This document shows positions 8,067-17,941 of a DNA stretch of 64,000 nucleotides, piece after piece. Source of the stretch: Haloterrigena turkmenica DSM 5511. Lineage in GTDB: Archaea; Halobacteriota; Halobacteria; Halobacteriales; Natrialbaceae. How positions within the stretch are numbered: position 1 is the first letter of the stretch; the number at the start of each line of letters is the position of its first letter. The position numbers were made by a program, and so were the translations under genes. The notes under the pieces were generated by a model that was given only the letters and a program-made list of their open reading frames with translations, did no database searches and was not told the DNA's origin. The stretch covers positions 62,001 through 126,000 of the forward strand of contig NC_013743.1 of the NCBI RefSeq assembly GCF_000025325.1, given 5' to 3'.

Positions 8067-8723
8067 ATGACTCTCACGCGCCGCGGACTTCTCGCAGCGG
8101 GGGCGACCGCCGGAGCGAGCGCGCTCGCCGGCTGTACCGACTTCGTCGCCGATTCGCTCTCGTCGGATCGGGCGACCGTCGCTCGAGCGGCCCTCCAGGA
8201 GACCGGCTACGCCGAACGCACCGTCGAGGAGGTCGTCGTCGAGCGGACTGTCGGCCGGTTCGGACTCGAGCGGACGATCGAGGCCCGCAACTGGTACGCC
8301 GAGTACGACCGCGCGATCGCGCTCGACGCGCTCGGACTGGGTCGGCTGCAGGCGTCGGTCGTCTCCGTGCTCACGACGCCGCAGGTGTCGGTGCTCGGAA
8401 AGACGTTCAATCCCGTCGGCGACTACTCCACGGACGAACTCGTCGCGCTGATCCAGAGCCGGTACGACGAACTCGAGGGCGTCGAGCGCGTCGGCGAGGA
8501 GTCGGTGTCGGTACTGGGAACGGAGACGACGCTGGTCCGCTACCGCGCCGAGGCTCGACTGATCGACGCCGGGACGACCGTCGACGTCTTTCTTCAGGTC
8601 AGCGAACCCGTCGCCCACGGGGACGACTTCGTGATCGGCGTCGCCGTCTTTCCCCAGGCCCGGGGCTTCGAAACCGAGTCCGGGAACGTCCGGACGCTGC
8701 TCGAGGCCCTCGAGCACGGCTGA
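8067..8723 (+). CDS. Tat-type lipoprotein, function unknown (DUF6517-like)
   Basis: 218 residues. MTLTRRGLLAAG and the lipobox ALAGC (Cys near 23) mark an exported lipid-anchored protein. The mature part mixes alpha and beta segments and lacks catalytic motifs. I believe it belongs to the haloarchaeal DUF6517 lipoproteins (memory, not searched). The start directly precedes the signal. It is followed by a methyltransferase gene after 133 nt, so co-transcription is possible. Confidence 0.8.
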   Translation: MTLTRRGLLAAGATAGASALAGCTDFVADSLSSDRATVARAALQETGYAERTVEEVVVERTVGRFGLERTIEARNWYAEYDRAIALDALGLGRLQASVVSVLTTPQVSVLGKTFNPVGDYSTDELVALIQSRYDELEGVERVGEESVSVLGTETTLVRYRAEARLIDAGTTVDVFLQVSEPVAHGDDFVIGVAVFPQARGFETESGNVRTLLEALEHG

Positions 8724-8856
8724 GCGGGCGACGGGAGCGGCGTGACGGCTCGAGCGGCTGTGGCGGTGGCTCGCGTTCGTTCGCGCGCGAGCCGACCGAA
8801 TCCACAGCGTTACGTCGAATCGGGGACACCGTCCACGTCATGAAGGGTGTTCGGTC

Positions 8857-9537
8857 GTGACGCAGCCGACTCGGGACGACGAAACCGTCAAGGAGTTCGT
8901 CCGACGGCACTGGGACGGCCGCGCGGCGACGTTCGACGAGGAGCCCCAGCACGGCATCCACACCGACGAACAGCGCGATCGCTGGCTCGAGGTGCTCCGT
9001 GAGCGGATCGGCGACGAACCGCGTCGCGTCCTCGACGCGGGCTGTGGGACCGGTGTCCTCTCGCTGTTGCTGGCGGAACTGGGTCACGACGTTACCGGCG
9101 TCGACTTCGCGCCGTCGATGCTCGAGCGCGCCCGAGAGAAGGCTCGAGCGACGGACCACTCGATCGAGTTCCACCGCGGGGACGCGGAGTCACTCGCCGT
9201 TCCGGACGACGCCTTTGAGCTCCTCACGGCACGCCACCTCGTCTGGACGCTCCCGAACCCCGCGGCGGCGATTCGGGAGTGGCAGCGAGTGGTCGAGCCG
9301 GGCGGCCGGATCCTCCTCGTCGAGGGCTATTGGGACCACGACGAGCCGTGGGACGAGTACGAGGAGATCCACGACGACCTGCCGCTGTACGACGGTCGCT
9401 CGCCGGACGAACTGCGCGAGGTGCTCCTCGAGGCGGGCCTCCGGGACGTCGAGTACGACCCGCTGCGGGATCCGACGCTGTGGGGACGAGCGCCCCGTCA
9501 CGACTATTACCTGATGAGCGGGACCGTTCCCCGTTGA
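8857..9537 (+). CDS. Class I SAM-dependent methyltransferase
   Basis: 226 residues from a GTG start. The Rossmann-type SAM fold is marked by motif I VLDAGCGTGVLSL (about 51-63), the acidic end of strand 2 (VTGVDFAPSML), and motif III/post-III regions (RVVEPGGRILLVEGYW). The ubiE/methyltransf_11 type is likely, but the substrate is unknown. The preceding ATG at 8840 is closed by a stop after six codons, which makes the GTG the best start. Confidence 0.88.
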   Translation: MTQPTRDDETVKEFVRRHWDGRAATFDEEPQHGIHTDEQRDRWLEVLRERIGDEPRRVLDAGCGTGVLSLLLAELGHDVTGVDFAPSMLERAREKARATDHSIEFHRGDAESLAVPDDAFELLTARHLVWTLPNPAAAIREWQRVVEPGGRILLVEGYWDHDEPWDEYEEIHDDLPLYDGRSPDELREVLLEAGLRDVEYDPLRDPTLWGRAPRHDYYLMSGTVPR

Positions 9538-9569
9538 GTTCGGCTCGCCAGGGAGTCACGCGGTGGCGA

Positions 9570-9908
9570 TTACGGCCGAATGTAGGCGTAGCCCTCGTCC
9601 TGCAGCCGGGTCAGCTCTCCGCCGCCGGAGGGAACGGTCTCGACGCCGTCGACGAGGTCGGACTCCGCGAGGTCCTTCAACTCGAGGGTGTTGCCACAGG
9701 CCTTGACCGAGAGGCCGCGCTCGAGCAGTTCTTCGACCATATCGCTGCCGTCGCCGCCGGCCGTCAACGGCTCGATACCCTCGGCCTGGGCGACGATGGC
9801 GATGTCGCCGATCTCGACGGAGTCGTCCTCCGTGAGATTTTTCGCGATGGTGAGCGCGGTCTGCTGCTGGTCCGGGTCGTCGGCGATCAGGTGGAATACT
9901 GTTTGCAC
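9570..9908 (-). CDS. DsrE/DsrF-like small protein
   Basis: 112 residues from GTG (9906-9908), starting VQTVFHLIADDPDQQQTAL. The alternating beta-alpha pattern, the conserved VKACGNTL loop (Cys, as in DsrE/DsrF sulfur-carrier relatives) and the end YAYIRP fit the DsrE-like family. Members bind sulfur or act as small-molecule or tRNA-thiolation helpers. The exact role here is unknown. Codons further upstream run into repeat sequence and are not coding. Confidence 0.85.
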   Translation of the reverse strand: MQTVFHLIADDPDQQQTALTIAKNLTEDDSVEIGDIAIVAQAEGIEPLTAGGDGSDMVEELLERGLSVKACGNTLELKDLAESDLVDGVETVPSGGGELTRLQDEGYAYIRP

Positions 9909-10020
9909 GATCGGCTCTCGGCCACGTGCGGTGGTAGTTGTTGGCCCTGCAAGGTGAGGCCGCTCGAGCACTCGTAACTTCGGATAGTCTATGCTGGAGC
10001 CCCAACCTCGTGTGAACATC

Positions 10021-10180
10021 TGCGAGCGTAGCGGTGAACCCCTAAGCATCCGCGAGCGTAGCGAGCGGTTTCCCGCCGGAGCGGGCGAAGCCCGCGGAGG
10101 CGGCCTTTTTTCATCGAAGTTTTTGTGCCGAGCGGTGAGCGAGCACCGCGAGCGAACCCGAGGCGGAAAAAGTTCGTGCG
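10021..10180. repeat. Hairpin-rich repeat between DsrE and metY (family C)
   Basis: Direct partial repeats of GCGAGCGTAGC(GG) lie at 10022-10034 and 10052-10067. A hairpin GCGGGCGAAGCCCGC lies at 10081-10095, then GCGGCCTTTTTTCATCGAAG and a block flanked by the inverted pair AAGTTTTTG (10117-10125) and GAAAAAGTT (10165-10173). This resembles widespread haloarchaeal intergenic repeats and shares the T-run ... A-run layout of the family A inserts. Here it lies between two divergently transcribed genes rather than after a stop codon. Confidence 0.6.
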
Positions 10181-10258
10181 TGAGAATACCACTGAATCGG
10201 CTGCGGTTTTTGCCGTTACTGAGACGCATATGACTCTGCAGTAGTATGCATACGAAAC

Positions 10259-11590
10259 ATGAGCGACGACGCGAGCGACGGGACCGCCGACGAATCGGAG
10301 CGTCCCGAGCGCGGTCTCGGGACACGAAGCGTCCACGCCGGCCAATCGCCCGATCCGGAGACGGGAGCGATGGCCCCGCCGATCTTCCAGACGACCTCCT
10401 ACGTCTTCGACGACGCCGACACCGCCGCCGACCGCTACGCCCTCGAGGACGACGGCTACATCTACTCTCGCATCGCGAACCCGACCGTCCGCACCCTCGA
10501 GAAGCGCCTGGCCTCGCTCGAGGGCGGCGCGGACGCGGTCGCGACGGCCAGCGGGATGGCCGCGCTGGACTCGGCGACGCTGATCCTCGCCGAGGCGGGC
10601 GACAACGTGGTCTGTTCGACCGACACCTACGGCGGGACGACCGCCTACCTCTCGAAGACCGCTTCCCGACGGGAAATCGAGACGAAATTCGTCCCCACCC
10701 TCGAGTACGACGCCTACGACGACGCCATCGACGAGGACACCGCGTTCGTCCACGTCGAGACGATCGGCAACCCCTCGCTGGTGACGCCGGACTTCGAGCG
10801 CGTCGCCGAGATCGCCCACGAGAACGGCGTGCCGCTCGTGGTGGACAACACCTTCGCGACGCCGGCGCTCTGTCGCCCGCTCGAGCACGGGGCTGACGTC
10901 GTCTGGGAGTCGACGACCAAGTGGCTCCACGGTTCGGGCACGACCGTCGGCGGCGTCCTCGTCGACGGCGGCTCGTTCCCGTGGGGCAAGCACGGCTACG
11001 ACGAGATCGCGGGGCCGAACCACGCCTACCACGACGTCGACTTCTCGCGGGACTTCCCCGAGGCTCCCTTCGCCGCGACGGCGCGCTACCGCTCGCTCCG
11101 GAGCCTGGGGAACCAGCAGTCGCCGTTCGACGCCTGGCAGACCCTCCAGGGCCTCGAGTCGATGCCCCTCCGAGTCGAGAAACACTGCGAGAACGCCCAG
11201 GTCGTCGCGGAGTACCTGGCCGACCACGAGGACGTCGCGTGGGTCACGCATCCCGGCCTCGAGACCCATCCGACCCACGACAACGCCACCCGCTATCTGT
11301 CGGACTTCGGCGGCATGGTCGCGTTCGGCCTCGAGGGCGGATTCGAGGCGGGCAAGACCTTCTGCGAGAGCGTCGAGGTCGCGCAGTTCCTCGCGAACAT
11401 CGGCGATGCAAAGACGCTGGTGATTCACCCCGCGAGCACGACCCACGGGCAGTTGACGCCCGAAGAGCGCGAGGAGGCCGGCGTCACCGACGATCTGATT
11501 CGGATGTCCGTCGGCATCGAGGACCCCGAAGATATTCTCGCGGACTTAGAGCAGGCCATCGAGGCGGCGACGCGGGCGGTGAGCGATTGA
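10259..11590 (+). CDS. metY: O-acetylhomoserine aminocarboxypropyltransferase (sulfhydrylase)
   Basis: 443 residues, typical of MetY. This PLP enzyme of the Cys/Met metabolism family makes homocysteine from O-acetylhomoserine and sulfide in the cytoplasm. Evidence includes the N-terminal [22 protein letters not shown] near 69, ASGMAAL near 97, the PLP lysine K221 in [11 protein letters not shown], and the MetY-typical [20 protein letters not shown] block. The partner metX follows after 25 nt, so the two are surely one operon and supply each other's substrate. A cystathionine synthase role is less likely. Confidence 0.94.
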   Translation: MSDDASDGTADESERPERGLGTRSVHAGQSPDPETGAMAPPIFQTTSYVFDDADTAADRYALEDDGYIYSRIANPTVRTLEKRLASLEGGADAVATASGMAALDSATLILAEAGDNVVCSTDTYGGTTAYLSKTASRREIETKFVPTLEYDAYDDAIDEDTAFVHVETIGNPSLVTPDFERVAEIAHENGVPLVVDNTFATPALCRPLEHGADVVWESTTKWLHGSGTTVGGVLVDGGSFPWGKHGYDEIAGPNHAYHDVDFSRDFPEAPFAATARYRSLRSLGNQQSPFDAWQTLQGLESMPLRVEKHCENAQVVAEYLADHEDVAWVTHPGLETHPTHDNATRYLSDFGGMVAFGLEGGFEAGKTFCESVEVAQFLANIGDAKTLVIHPASTTHGQLTPEEREEAGVTDDLIRMSVGIEDPEDILADLEQAIEAATRAVSD

Positions 11591-11615
11591 CACCCTGATA
11601 CCCCAACTCACAGCT

Positions 11616-12827
11616 ATGACGACCAAAGACACGATCGATCTCGGCGAGTTCCAGTTCCTCTCTGGGGAGACGATTCCGAGCCTCGAGGTGGCCTACGAGA
11701 CCTACGGCGAGTTCACCGGCGACAACGCGGTGCTGGTCTGTCACGCGCTGACCGGGAGTTCCCACGTCGCCCGGCGGCCCGATTCGGGCGGCGACACCGC
11801 CGGCCAGGCCCGCGCCTGGTGGGGCGACGTCGTCGGCCCCGGGAAGGCCATCGACACCAGCGAGTACTACGTGGTCTGTGCGAACGCACCCGGCTCCTGT
11901 TACGGCACGACGGGGCCGGCCACCGAGAACCCCGAGACGGGCGAGCCCTACGGGACCGACTTCCCGCCCGTCACGGTCGGCGACTGGACCCGGTCCCAGC
12001 GCAAGCTGCTCGACGAACTCGGCGTCGGTCGCCTCCGCGCCGTCGTCGGCGGCAGCGTCGGCGGGATGAACGTCCTCGATTGGCTGCGCCGCTACCCCGA
12101 CGACGTCGAGCGGGCCGGCGTCGTCGCTTCGGCCGCCCGACTCGATCCGCAGTGTCTCGCGCTCGATACGGTCGCCCGGCGGGCGATCACCAGCGATCCG
12201 AACTGGAACGGCGGCCATTACTACGGCGGTCCCGAGCCGACGGACGGGCTCGCACGCGCGCGCCAGATCGGCCACATCATGTATCTCTCGAAGCCCTCGA
12301 TGGCCCGAAAGTTCGGCCGCCGCTCGGCCGGCCGGGAGGCCGTCCGCGAGGAGCCGACGGATCCCGCGGCCGCCTTCTTCCCCTACCGGGAGGTCGAGTC
12401 CTATCTGGACTACCAGGCCGACAAGTTCACCGACCGCTTCGACGCCAACAGCTACCTCTACATGACCCGGGCGATGGACGACTTCGATCTGTCGGCGGGC
12501 TACGAGTCCGACGCCGACGCGCTGGCGGCCTTCGAGGGGGAACTCCTCTTGCTCTCGTTTACCGGCGACTGGCACTTCACCACCGAGCAGGCCGAGGCGC
12601 TGGCCGAGGCCGCCCGCGAGTCGAACGTCGACGTCGCCCACCACGTCGTCGAGTCCGACCACGGCCACGACGCCTTCCTCGTCGAACCCGAGAAGGTCGG
12701 TCCGCCGCTGTCGGACCTGCTCGAGACCGGCCTCTCCGGCCGGGCCATTACCGATACCGCCGACGATGACGAGCCCGCCGAGACGGAATCGTTCGCACCG
12801 GTCCACACGAGTCTATTTTCTGAGTGA
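11616..12827 (+). CDS. metX: Homoserine O-acetyltransferase
   Basis: 403 residues. The alpha/beta-hydrolase fold transfers acetyl from acetyl-CoA to homoserine, providing the substrate of MetY. Visible are HALTGSSHV near 43, the nucleophile Ser147 in VGGSVGGMN, and the C-terminal Asp (TGDWHFT) and His (DHGHDAF) of the triad. The elbow has Val where many relatives have Leu. The C-terminal tail (about 375-403) is acidic and variable. It is 25 nt downstream of metY. Confidence 0.95.
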   Translation: MTTKDTIDLGEFQFLSGETIPSLEVAYETYGEFTGDNAVLVCHALTGSSHVARRPDSGGDTAGQARAWWGDVVGPGKAIDTSEYYVVCANAPGSCYGTTGPATENPETGEPYGTDFPPVTVGDWTRSQRKLLDELGVGRLRAVVGGSVGGMNVLDWLRRYPDDVERAGVVASAARLDPQCLALDTVARRAITSDPNWNGGHYYGGPEPTDGLARARQIGHIMYLSKPSMARKFGRRSAGREAVREEPTDPAAAFFPYREVESYLDYQADKFTDRFDANSYLYMTRAMDDFDLSAGYESDADALAAFEGELLLLSFTGDWHFTTEQAEALAEAARESNVDVAHHVVESDHGHDAFLVEPEKVGPPLSDLLETGLSGRAITDTADDDEPAETESFAPVHTSLFSE

Positions 12828-12912
12828 TACGTTCGCCGCGTTCGTCAGTTAATTCAGCGACAAACACCGTTTATCTCGCGCAGAAACTCCTATCTGCCGA
12901 TACTGTGCCGTA

Positions 12913-12924
12913 AACTATAATATC
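12913..12924 (+). promoter_or_regulatory. TATA box of the gene at 12946
   Basis: AACTATAATATC is centred about 28 nt before the ATG at 12946. It supports that start over the GTG at 12937. Confidence 0.4.
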
Positions 12925-12945
12925 TCTCTGTTTGATGTGTCGCCG

Positions 12946-13761
12946 ATGGCAGACGAGAGGCAACTCGAGTACGAGGACGAACAGACGGCCGACCGGTCGG
13001 CACAGCAGCCGGCGGTCGAACGAGCCAACGCCGGCGGGAGCGACCTGCCGATCAAACAGGGGGCGGTGTTCGGAGCGATCGCCCTGATCGCGACGTATCT
13101 CTCCCACCTGTTCCTGACGGCCATCGCGACGGCCCGATCTACGCCCGCCGCCGGCATGGTCGGCGAGGGCGAGGACGCATCCCTCGTGGTCGCGGAGATG
13201 GTCGCCTCCTGGAAGGCCGCGGGCTGGAGCTATCTCAGCACGTTCGGGACCGGGTTCGAGGCCGAAGGCGAAGTGGCGTCGCTCGGCGGCGTTCCGAACC
13301 ACGGTGCCGCGTCCGTCAGCGGCGCGTTCTCGATGTCGACGCTGTTCCTGTTTCTCGTGACGATCGGCGGGATCGCCGCCGCCGGCTATGCCGTCGCCCG
13401 ACACACGGAAGCAGACGACGCCGTCGAAGCGGCGAAAGCCGGCGTGACCGTCGCCGTTCCGTACTTCGCGTTCGCGCTGCTGGCCGCGCTCGTGATGACG
13501 CACACGTTCTCCGAGGGGCCCGCGATCGAGGCGCTCGTCGGGGGCGAGTTCAGCAGCGGCGCCGTTCCGGGCCTCGAAGCCGCCGATTACCTCGGCTCGG
13601 AAGGCCACGTCACCTCCGAGGTCGAGTTCGGTCCGTCGGTCACTGACGCGATCCTCTACGCCGGCCTCATCGTGCCGGTCGTCCTCGGGGCGCTCGGGGG
13701 CGTCGCCGCTCAGCGAGAGGACGCGCTCGAGAAACTGATGGCGAAAGTCGATCAGCTGTAG
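12946..13761 (+). CDS. Multi-pass membrane protein, function unknown
   Basis: 271 residues: an acidic N terminus (about 1-35) followed by about five hydrophobic segments (roughly 40-64, 125-148, 162-182, 225-250). Between them are long extracytoplasmic-type loops rich in Gly, Glu and Ser. No transporter or enzyme motif is seen, and I do not recognise the family beyond it being of haloarchaeal type. The nearest gene upstream (metX) ends 118 nt away and this gene has its own TATA box. Confidence 0.8.
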   Translation: MADERQLEYEDEQTADRSAQQPAVERANAGGSDLPIKQGAVFGAIALIATYLSHLFLTAIATARSTPAAGMVGEGEDASLVVAEMVASWKAAGWSYLSTFGTGFEAEGEVASLGGVPNHGAASVSGAFSMSTLFLFLVTIGGIAAAGYAVARHTEADDAVEAAKAGVTVAVPYFAFALLAALVMTHTFSEGPAIEALVGGEFSSGAVPGLEAADYLGSEGHVTSEVEFGPSVTDAILYAGLIVPVVLGALGGVAAQREDALEKLMAKVDQL

Positions 13762-13883
13762 GACCGCGACCGCAGCGTTTCGGGGTCGACGAGGCACAGC
13801 TTCGCACCGATCGATACGCGTCTTCGACTGCGGCGCATTTGACGTCGAACCAGCTACCGGGATCGTGAAAACAGCGAAGCGAG

Positions 13884-14279
13884 TTAGTCGGCGGAGCCGT
13901 CGGCCGACGATTGGTACTGGTGATCGGTGGCGACGAACTGCTCGGCGTCGATCGACGACGAGGAACCGGTGAGCCAGCGCCGGAGATCGCTCGCGAAGAG
14001 CACGGGACTCTCGAGTCGAGAGAGTCGACCCGTGATGCTCATTCCGGTCGGCGAACGGATCATCGCGATCAGAGCCCACATGGTGCCGGCCGCGAGCGAG
14101 CCCATCGCGGAGTTGGCCATGCCGAGACTGAGGAAGGTCATGCCGTAGACGAATCCGATCGCCATTGAGGGGAGGCTCGTTCCGAGGGGCACGCGAGCGC
14201 TGGCGTCGCGGAGGGTCGGTGCCAGGAAGATGATCGAGAGCCCGCTTCCAATCATGAAGATGAAATCTTGCCACATCAT
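13884..14279 (-). CDS. Small membrane protein with three hydrophobic segments
   Basis: 131 residues beginning MMWQDFIFMIGSGL. Hydrophobic stretches lie at about 4-22, 35-55 and 58-80, with conserved-looking TLRDASARVP between the first two. The tail is polar and ends in Ser/Asp. The second ATG (14274-14276) is an equally possible start. Family known to me only as an uncharacterised haloarchaeal type. It converges on the previous gene. Confidence 0.75.
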   Translation of the reverse strand: MMWQDFIFMIGSGLSIIFLAPTLRDASARVPLGTSLPSMAIGFVYGMTFLSLGMANSAMGSLAAGTMWALIAMIRSPTGMSITGRLSRLESPVLFASDLRRWLTGSSSSIDAEQFVATDHQYQSSADGSAD

Positions 14280-14496
14280 ACAACTACTTACTCGGTAGTG
14301 AGTTAAAGCTCTCTCGGTATCAAAATCGGCCGTTATACTGGATATTCGCCGATCCGTGACTGTTCGTATTCGGTCCAGCGCCGACATGATCGATAGTGTG
14401 GAATCCGTTCGATTCAGCGGTCGCTCCCGAGTACTACGACCGGGTAATGAGGCGTAGTCGTCCGGATGATGTGGTCGAAACTAGAGAAACACGTCG

Positions 14497-15147
14497 TTAC
14501 TCGCCGCGCTCCGCGAGGACGCCTTCCTCGAAGAGGACTTCGCGGGCCTCGGCCATCGACGTCACGACGACATCGCAGTGAGGTTCGACGGCCGGTTTCG
14601 GCTCGAAGCCGATCGCGAGGCCGGCGACCTCCAGCATCGGCAGATCGTTGGCGCCGTCGCCGACTGCGACGGTGTCGGCGAGGTCGACGCCGACGTCGTC
14701 GGCGAGGTCTTCGAGCGCGTCGTCCTTGGTGCCCTCGATGAGCGGTCCCTCGACGGCGCCCGTGAGTTCGCCGTCCTGCATCGGGAGTCGGTTCGAGACG
14801 ATGTGGTCGACGGAAACATCTTCGCGCTCGAGAGCGGCGGCGACGCCGCGTTCGAAGCCGCCAGTGAGGATCGCGGTAGTGACGCCGGCGTCGTTCAGTT
14901 CGGCGATGAGGTCGGCGGCACCCTCCCGGAGTTCGACCTGATCGAAGGCGGCGTCGGCCTCCGCTTTCGGCAGGCTCTCGAGCAGCGCCGCCCGCTGGTA
15001 GAGGCTCTCGGCGTAATCGATCTCGTCGTTCATCGAGCGTTCGGTGATCTCGGCCATGTCGTCGGCGACCCCGCGGCGGTCGCCCAGCAACACGGTCATC
15101 TCGGAGTCGGAAAGCGTCCCGTCGAAGTCGAAAGCGACGACTGTCAT
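14497..15147 (-). CDS. serB: Phosphoserine phosphatase, HAD family
   Basis: 216 residues. HAD motif I is DFDGTLSD (nucleophile Asp7, acid/base Asp9), motif II is ILTGG, the lysine is in EGTKDDAL, and motif IV is VGDGANDLPML. The cap insertion (about 14-75) is of SerB type. It would hydrolyse phosphoserine in the last step of serine synthesis, and SerA lies 7 kb away. Other HAD substrates cannot be excluded. ATG 15145-15147 directly precedes the catalytic strand. Confidence 0.9.
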   Translation of the reverse strand: MTVVAFDFDGTLSDSEMTVLLGDRRGVADDMAEITERSMNDEIDYAESLYQRAALLESLPKAEADAAFDQVELREGAADLIAELNDAGVTTAILTGGFERGVAAALEREDVSVDHIVSNRLPMQDGELTGAVEGPLIEGTKDDALEDLADDVGVDLADTVAVGDGANDLPMLEVAGLAIGFEPKPAVEPHCDVVVTSMAEAREVLFEEGVLAERGE

Positions 15148-15305
15148 CGCTCGCCGATTGTCGGGCCCCGGATAAACCAGTTCAGGTTTCGCTGCGGCTC
15201 CCCGACGGTCCGACGGACGGTCGCCCGCCACCGCAACGCTCTCCCGTCGTCCCCTCCCAGTTCGAACCCCTCGATGACGCGACTACGACCGGGTGAGCCG
15301 AGCCG

Positions 15306-16205
15306 ATGACGACGAGCGCCACTCTCGAGGTCCTCGCGCTCGCGCTCGTCCCGGCGATCCTCTGGGGATTCACTCCGATCTTCGACAAGCGCGGCATGGC
15401 CGCCGGCGGCGACTCGGTGCAGGCGTCGCTGGTCGTCGCCCTCGTCGACTCGGGGATCTACTGGCTGGTCATCGCCGCGCTCTACGGACGGTCGGCGTTC
15501 TCGGAACTGACCCTCGAGATCCTGGCCGTCTTCGCCTTCGCGGGCGTCGTCGGCACCGCCGTCGGCCGGATCGCGATCTTCGTCGGCGTCGACAGGGTCG
15601 GGGCGAGCCTCAACAGCGCGATCCTCAGCACGCGGCCGCTGTTCGCGTCCCTCCTCGCGCTGACCTGGCTGGGCGAACCGCTCGGCCCGGTGACCGGCGT
15701 CGGAATCGTCGTCCTCGTGGCCGGCCTCGCCCTGCTGACCGCCTCGAGAGGCGGCGACCTGAGCGGCTGGACGCCCCGTGACCTGCTGTGGCCGATCGCC
15801 GCCGCTGCGACCTTCGCCGTCGCGAACGTCGCGCGCCGGTACGGGATGCTCGAGACGCCGCTCTCGGCGCTCGAAGCGGTGGCGCTCAACGAGACGGCCG
15901 GGCTGGTCGCGCTGGTGGCCTACGTCTTCGCCGTCAGCGGTCGCGACGCGCTCGAGCGCCCGCGGGAATCGTACCGCTACTTCGCCGGTAGCGGCCTCCT
16001 GACGGCCGTCGCGATGCTGTCGCTGATGACCGCGCTCGGCCTCGAAAGCGGTCGAATCGCGCTCGTCGACCCGCTGGTGGCGACCGCGCCCTTCTTCACG
16101 CTGGTGTTCGCCGCCGTCCTCCTGCGGGACGTCGAGCGAGTGACGAAGGGCGTCGTCGCGGGCGCGGTGTTGATCATCGTCGGCGCCGCGTTGATCACGC
16201 TCTGA
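15306..16205 (+). CDS. EamA/DMT-superfamily permease
   Basis: 299 residues with ten predicted helices in two EamA repeats (about 5-140 and 160-299). Family signatures include the N-terminal WGFTPIFDKRG and DRVGASLNSAILSTRP near 98, and the second-repeat end DVERVTKGVVAGAVLIIVGA. Such proteins move small metabolites across the cytoplasmic membrane, and the substrate is unknown. It is divergent from serB. Confidence 0.88.
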   Translation: MTTSATLEVLALALVPAILWGFTPIFDKRGMAAGGDSVQASLVVALVDSGIYWLVIAALYGRSAFSELTLEILAVFAFAGVVGTAVGRIAIFVGVDRVGASLNSAILSTRPLFASLLALTWLGEPLGPVTGVGIVVLVAGLALLTASRGGDLSGWTPRDLLWPIAAAATFAVANVARRYGMLETPLSALEAVALNETAGLVALVAYVFAVSGRDALERPRESYRYFAGSGLLTAVAMLSLMTALGLESGRIALVDPLVATAPFFTLVFAAVLLRDVERVTKGVVAGAVLIIVGAALITL

Positions 16206-16354
16206 ACTCCTCGAGGAGCCGAGTCGCTCGAGAGGCCGTCGCCGACTCGAGCGGGTGTCGTGCCGCGTCGCCGACCGCTCACGCGTGGTACTCGAGAGGG
16301 AAGGTCCGGATGCGCGGACGGGATCGGAGGCGCCGTCTCCGAAGTGGACGGCGA

Positions 16355-17134
16355 CTAGGTTTCTACGACGCTGACGGAATCGCCGACGCGAAGCGCTTCG
16401 CCGCGGTCGGCCTCGAGGACTCGCGAGATGAGCATCACCGTGTAGTAGTGGTCGAACGCGTCCGCGTCGGCCCAGTCGGGGAAGGTCTCCTCGCGCTTCC
16501 GGACGAACCGCTGTCGGAACTCGTCGATCGGCTCGCCCGTCTCGGGATCGCGCTGGGGAACGACGCAGCGACCGCAGGGCGTGACGCCCTCGAAGCGGAC
16601 GCCGTCGATCTCGAAGGCCGGTGCGCCTTCGCCGACGAAGCGGTCCTCCCAGAACGGCTCGACGCCGCCGATCTCGACGTTCGCGCGGAGGCGCCGACGG
16701 GCCCCCTCGACGGTCATGCCTTCGTCCTCGAACCAGCCGGCGACCGTCTCGAGCGTGGCGGTGCTGATCACCGACGGCCCCATCTCGCGGCGGTCGACGT
16801 AGCCGAGTTCCCGGTCGCGCTCGAGAGTCAGATCCTCGTCGAAGAAGTCGCCGAACCAGTCCGCGGCGCGGTCGCACTCCATCTCGAGGTCGAACCGGGC
16901 GACCTCGCCGTCGGGGGCTTCGACCTCGAGTGCGTCCGTTTTCGCGTCGTAATCGGTCCGCAGGTCGTGGACCCGATCCGTTCGCTTCCCGTTGAGCACC
17001 TCGCCGTCAGCGTCGAACAGGGCGAACTCCCGGTCGGACGCGAGCGTGCCGCCCGCGAGAACGTCGGTGGCCTCGAGTTCGATACCGTCGAGTCCCTTGA
17101 CCGGGTAGACCCTGAGCCGCTCGAGTCGTGCCAT
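16355..17134 (-). CDS. MOSC-domain protein (molybdenum cofactor sulfurase C-terminal type)
   Basis: 259 residues. The N-terminal MOSC_N barrel starts RLRVYPVKGLDGIEL. The MOSC domain follows with LRANVEIGGVEPFWEDRFVGEG and the conserved cysteine motif TPCGRCVVPQRDPETGE (about 195-211). Relatives include YcbX and mARC, which handle molybdenum-cofactor sulfur or reduce N-hydroxylated compounds. The start ATG at 17132-17134 gives MARLERLRVYPVKG, matching family N termini. Confidence 0.9.
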   Translation of the reverse strand: MARLERLRVYPVKGLDGIELEATDVLAGGTLASDREFALFDADGEVLNGKRTDRVHDLRTDYDAKTDALEVEAPDGEVARFDLEMECDRAADWFGDFFDEDLTLERDRELGYVDRREMGPSVISTATLETVAGWFEDEGMTVEGARRRLRANVEIGGVEPFWEDRFVGEGAPAFEIDGVRFEGVTPCGRCVVPQRDPETGEPIDEFRQRFVRKREETFPDWADADAFDHYYTVMLISRVLEADRGEALRVGDSVSVVET

Positions 17135-17272
17135 TGGTAGAACTTGACACGAGGTGTACATATAGTTGTTCGTTCGAACGCCATCGGCGGCGACGGCCCG
17201 TCAGTGGGTTTCGGCAGCCGATCCGCTCGAGCGACGGTTCGCTCGGATCGTCGGCGGGCGCTCCCCGTCGCC

Positions 17273-17827
17273 TCACTCCTCGTCGACGCGACGGGCGGTC
17301 ACCCGAAACAGGTTCAGTCGCGTGCTGAACACCTGCGCGTCGGCGACGAGTTTGTACGTCGTGCCCGTCTCGAGGGGCTCGCGCGCGAAGAGGTGGGTCG
17401 CGGTCCCGACCGCCCCGCCCTCGAGCCTCGAGCGAGCGACGTAACCGGTGTACTCGTCGGGTTGCGTGAGGACGGGAACCGTTCCGCCGTCGGGCGGGCG
17501 AAGGAGTCGGACGACGGTCGTCGCCGGAAGCCGGTCGACGACTCGAACGGTCAATCCCGGCCGATAGTCGTCGAGCGATACCAGCACGAGCTGGCCTTCC
17601 TCCGACTGCGCGTCCACTTCCGCGGACTCGTCCTCGGCGTCGGGGGGCGCGGCCTCGAGCGAGGCCGACGACCCGACGATGACGATACTGGCGGCACCCA
17701 CCCGTCGCTTCGATGCGTTATTCGACGACTCGCCCGTCGCGGCGGACGAGCCGTTCGGCTGCTTCGATCGCTGGTTGGCTGTCATGTGCGGTGGGGCATT
17801 CGCGGTCTCTGTCGGTAATTCTTTCAT
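17273..17827 (-). CDS. Third of three tandem paralogues, unknown beta-rich protein
   Basis: 184 residues from ATG 17825-17827. A later ATG at 17783-17785 is the alternative. After a polar N terminus with a possible weak export signal (KRRVGAASIVIVGSS), the last 110 residues parallel the two upstream genes: a QLVLVSLDDYRPG strand, TTVVRLLRP, QPDEYTGYVARSRLEGG, a LFAREPLETG segment, and STRLNLFRV at the end. The shared frame is 'strand - TTVxIL - QPDEYxGxxxRY - FLFxR - LNL'. Function unknown. It lies about 115 nt downstream of its neighbour. Confidence 0.75.
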   Translation of the reverse strand: MKELPTETANAPPHMTANQRSKQPNGSSAATGESSNNASKRRVGAASIVIVGSSASLEAAPPDAEDESAEVDAQSEEGQLVLVSLDDYRPGLTVRVVDRLPATTVVRLLRPPDGGTVPVLTQPDEYTGYVARSRLEGGAVGTATHLFAREPLETGTTYKLVADAQVFSTRLNLFRVTARRVDEE

Positions 17828-17941
17828 CGGCGTCGATCTGGGCGCAGTTACGTCTTCGAACCGCCGCTGGTAGGTGATCGCCTCGAGACTCGTAGACGAA
17901 CTCACCGACCGTAACGCGATCAAAAATAAGCGACGAATTCG

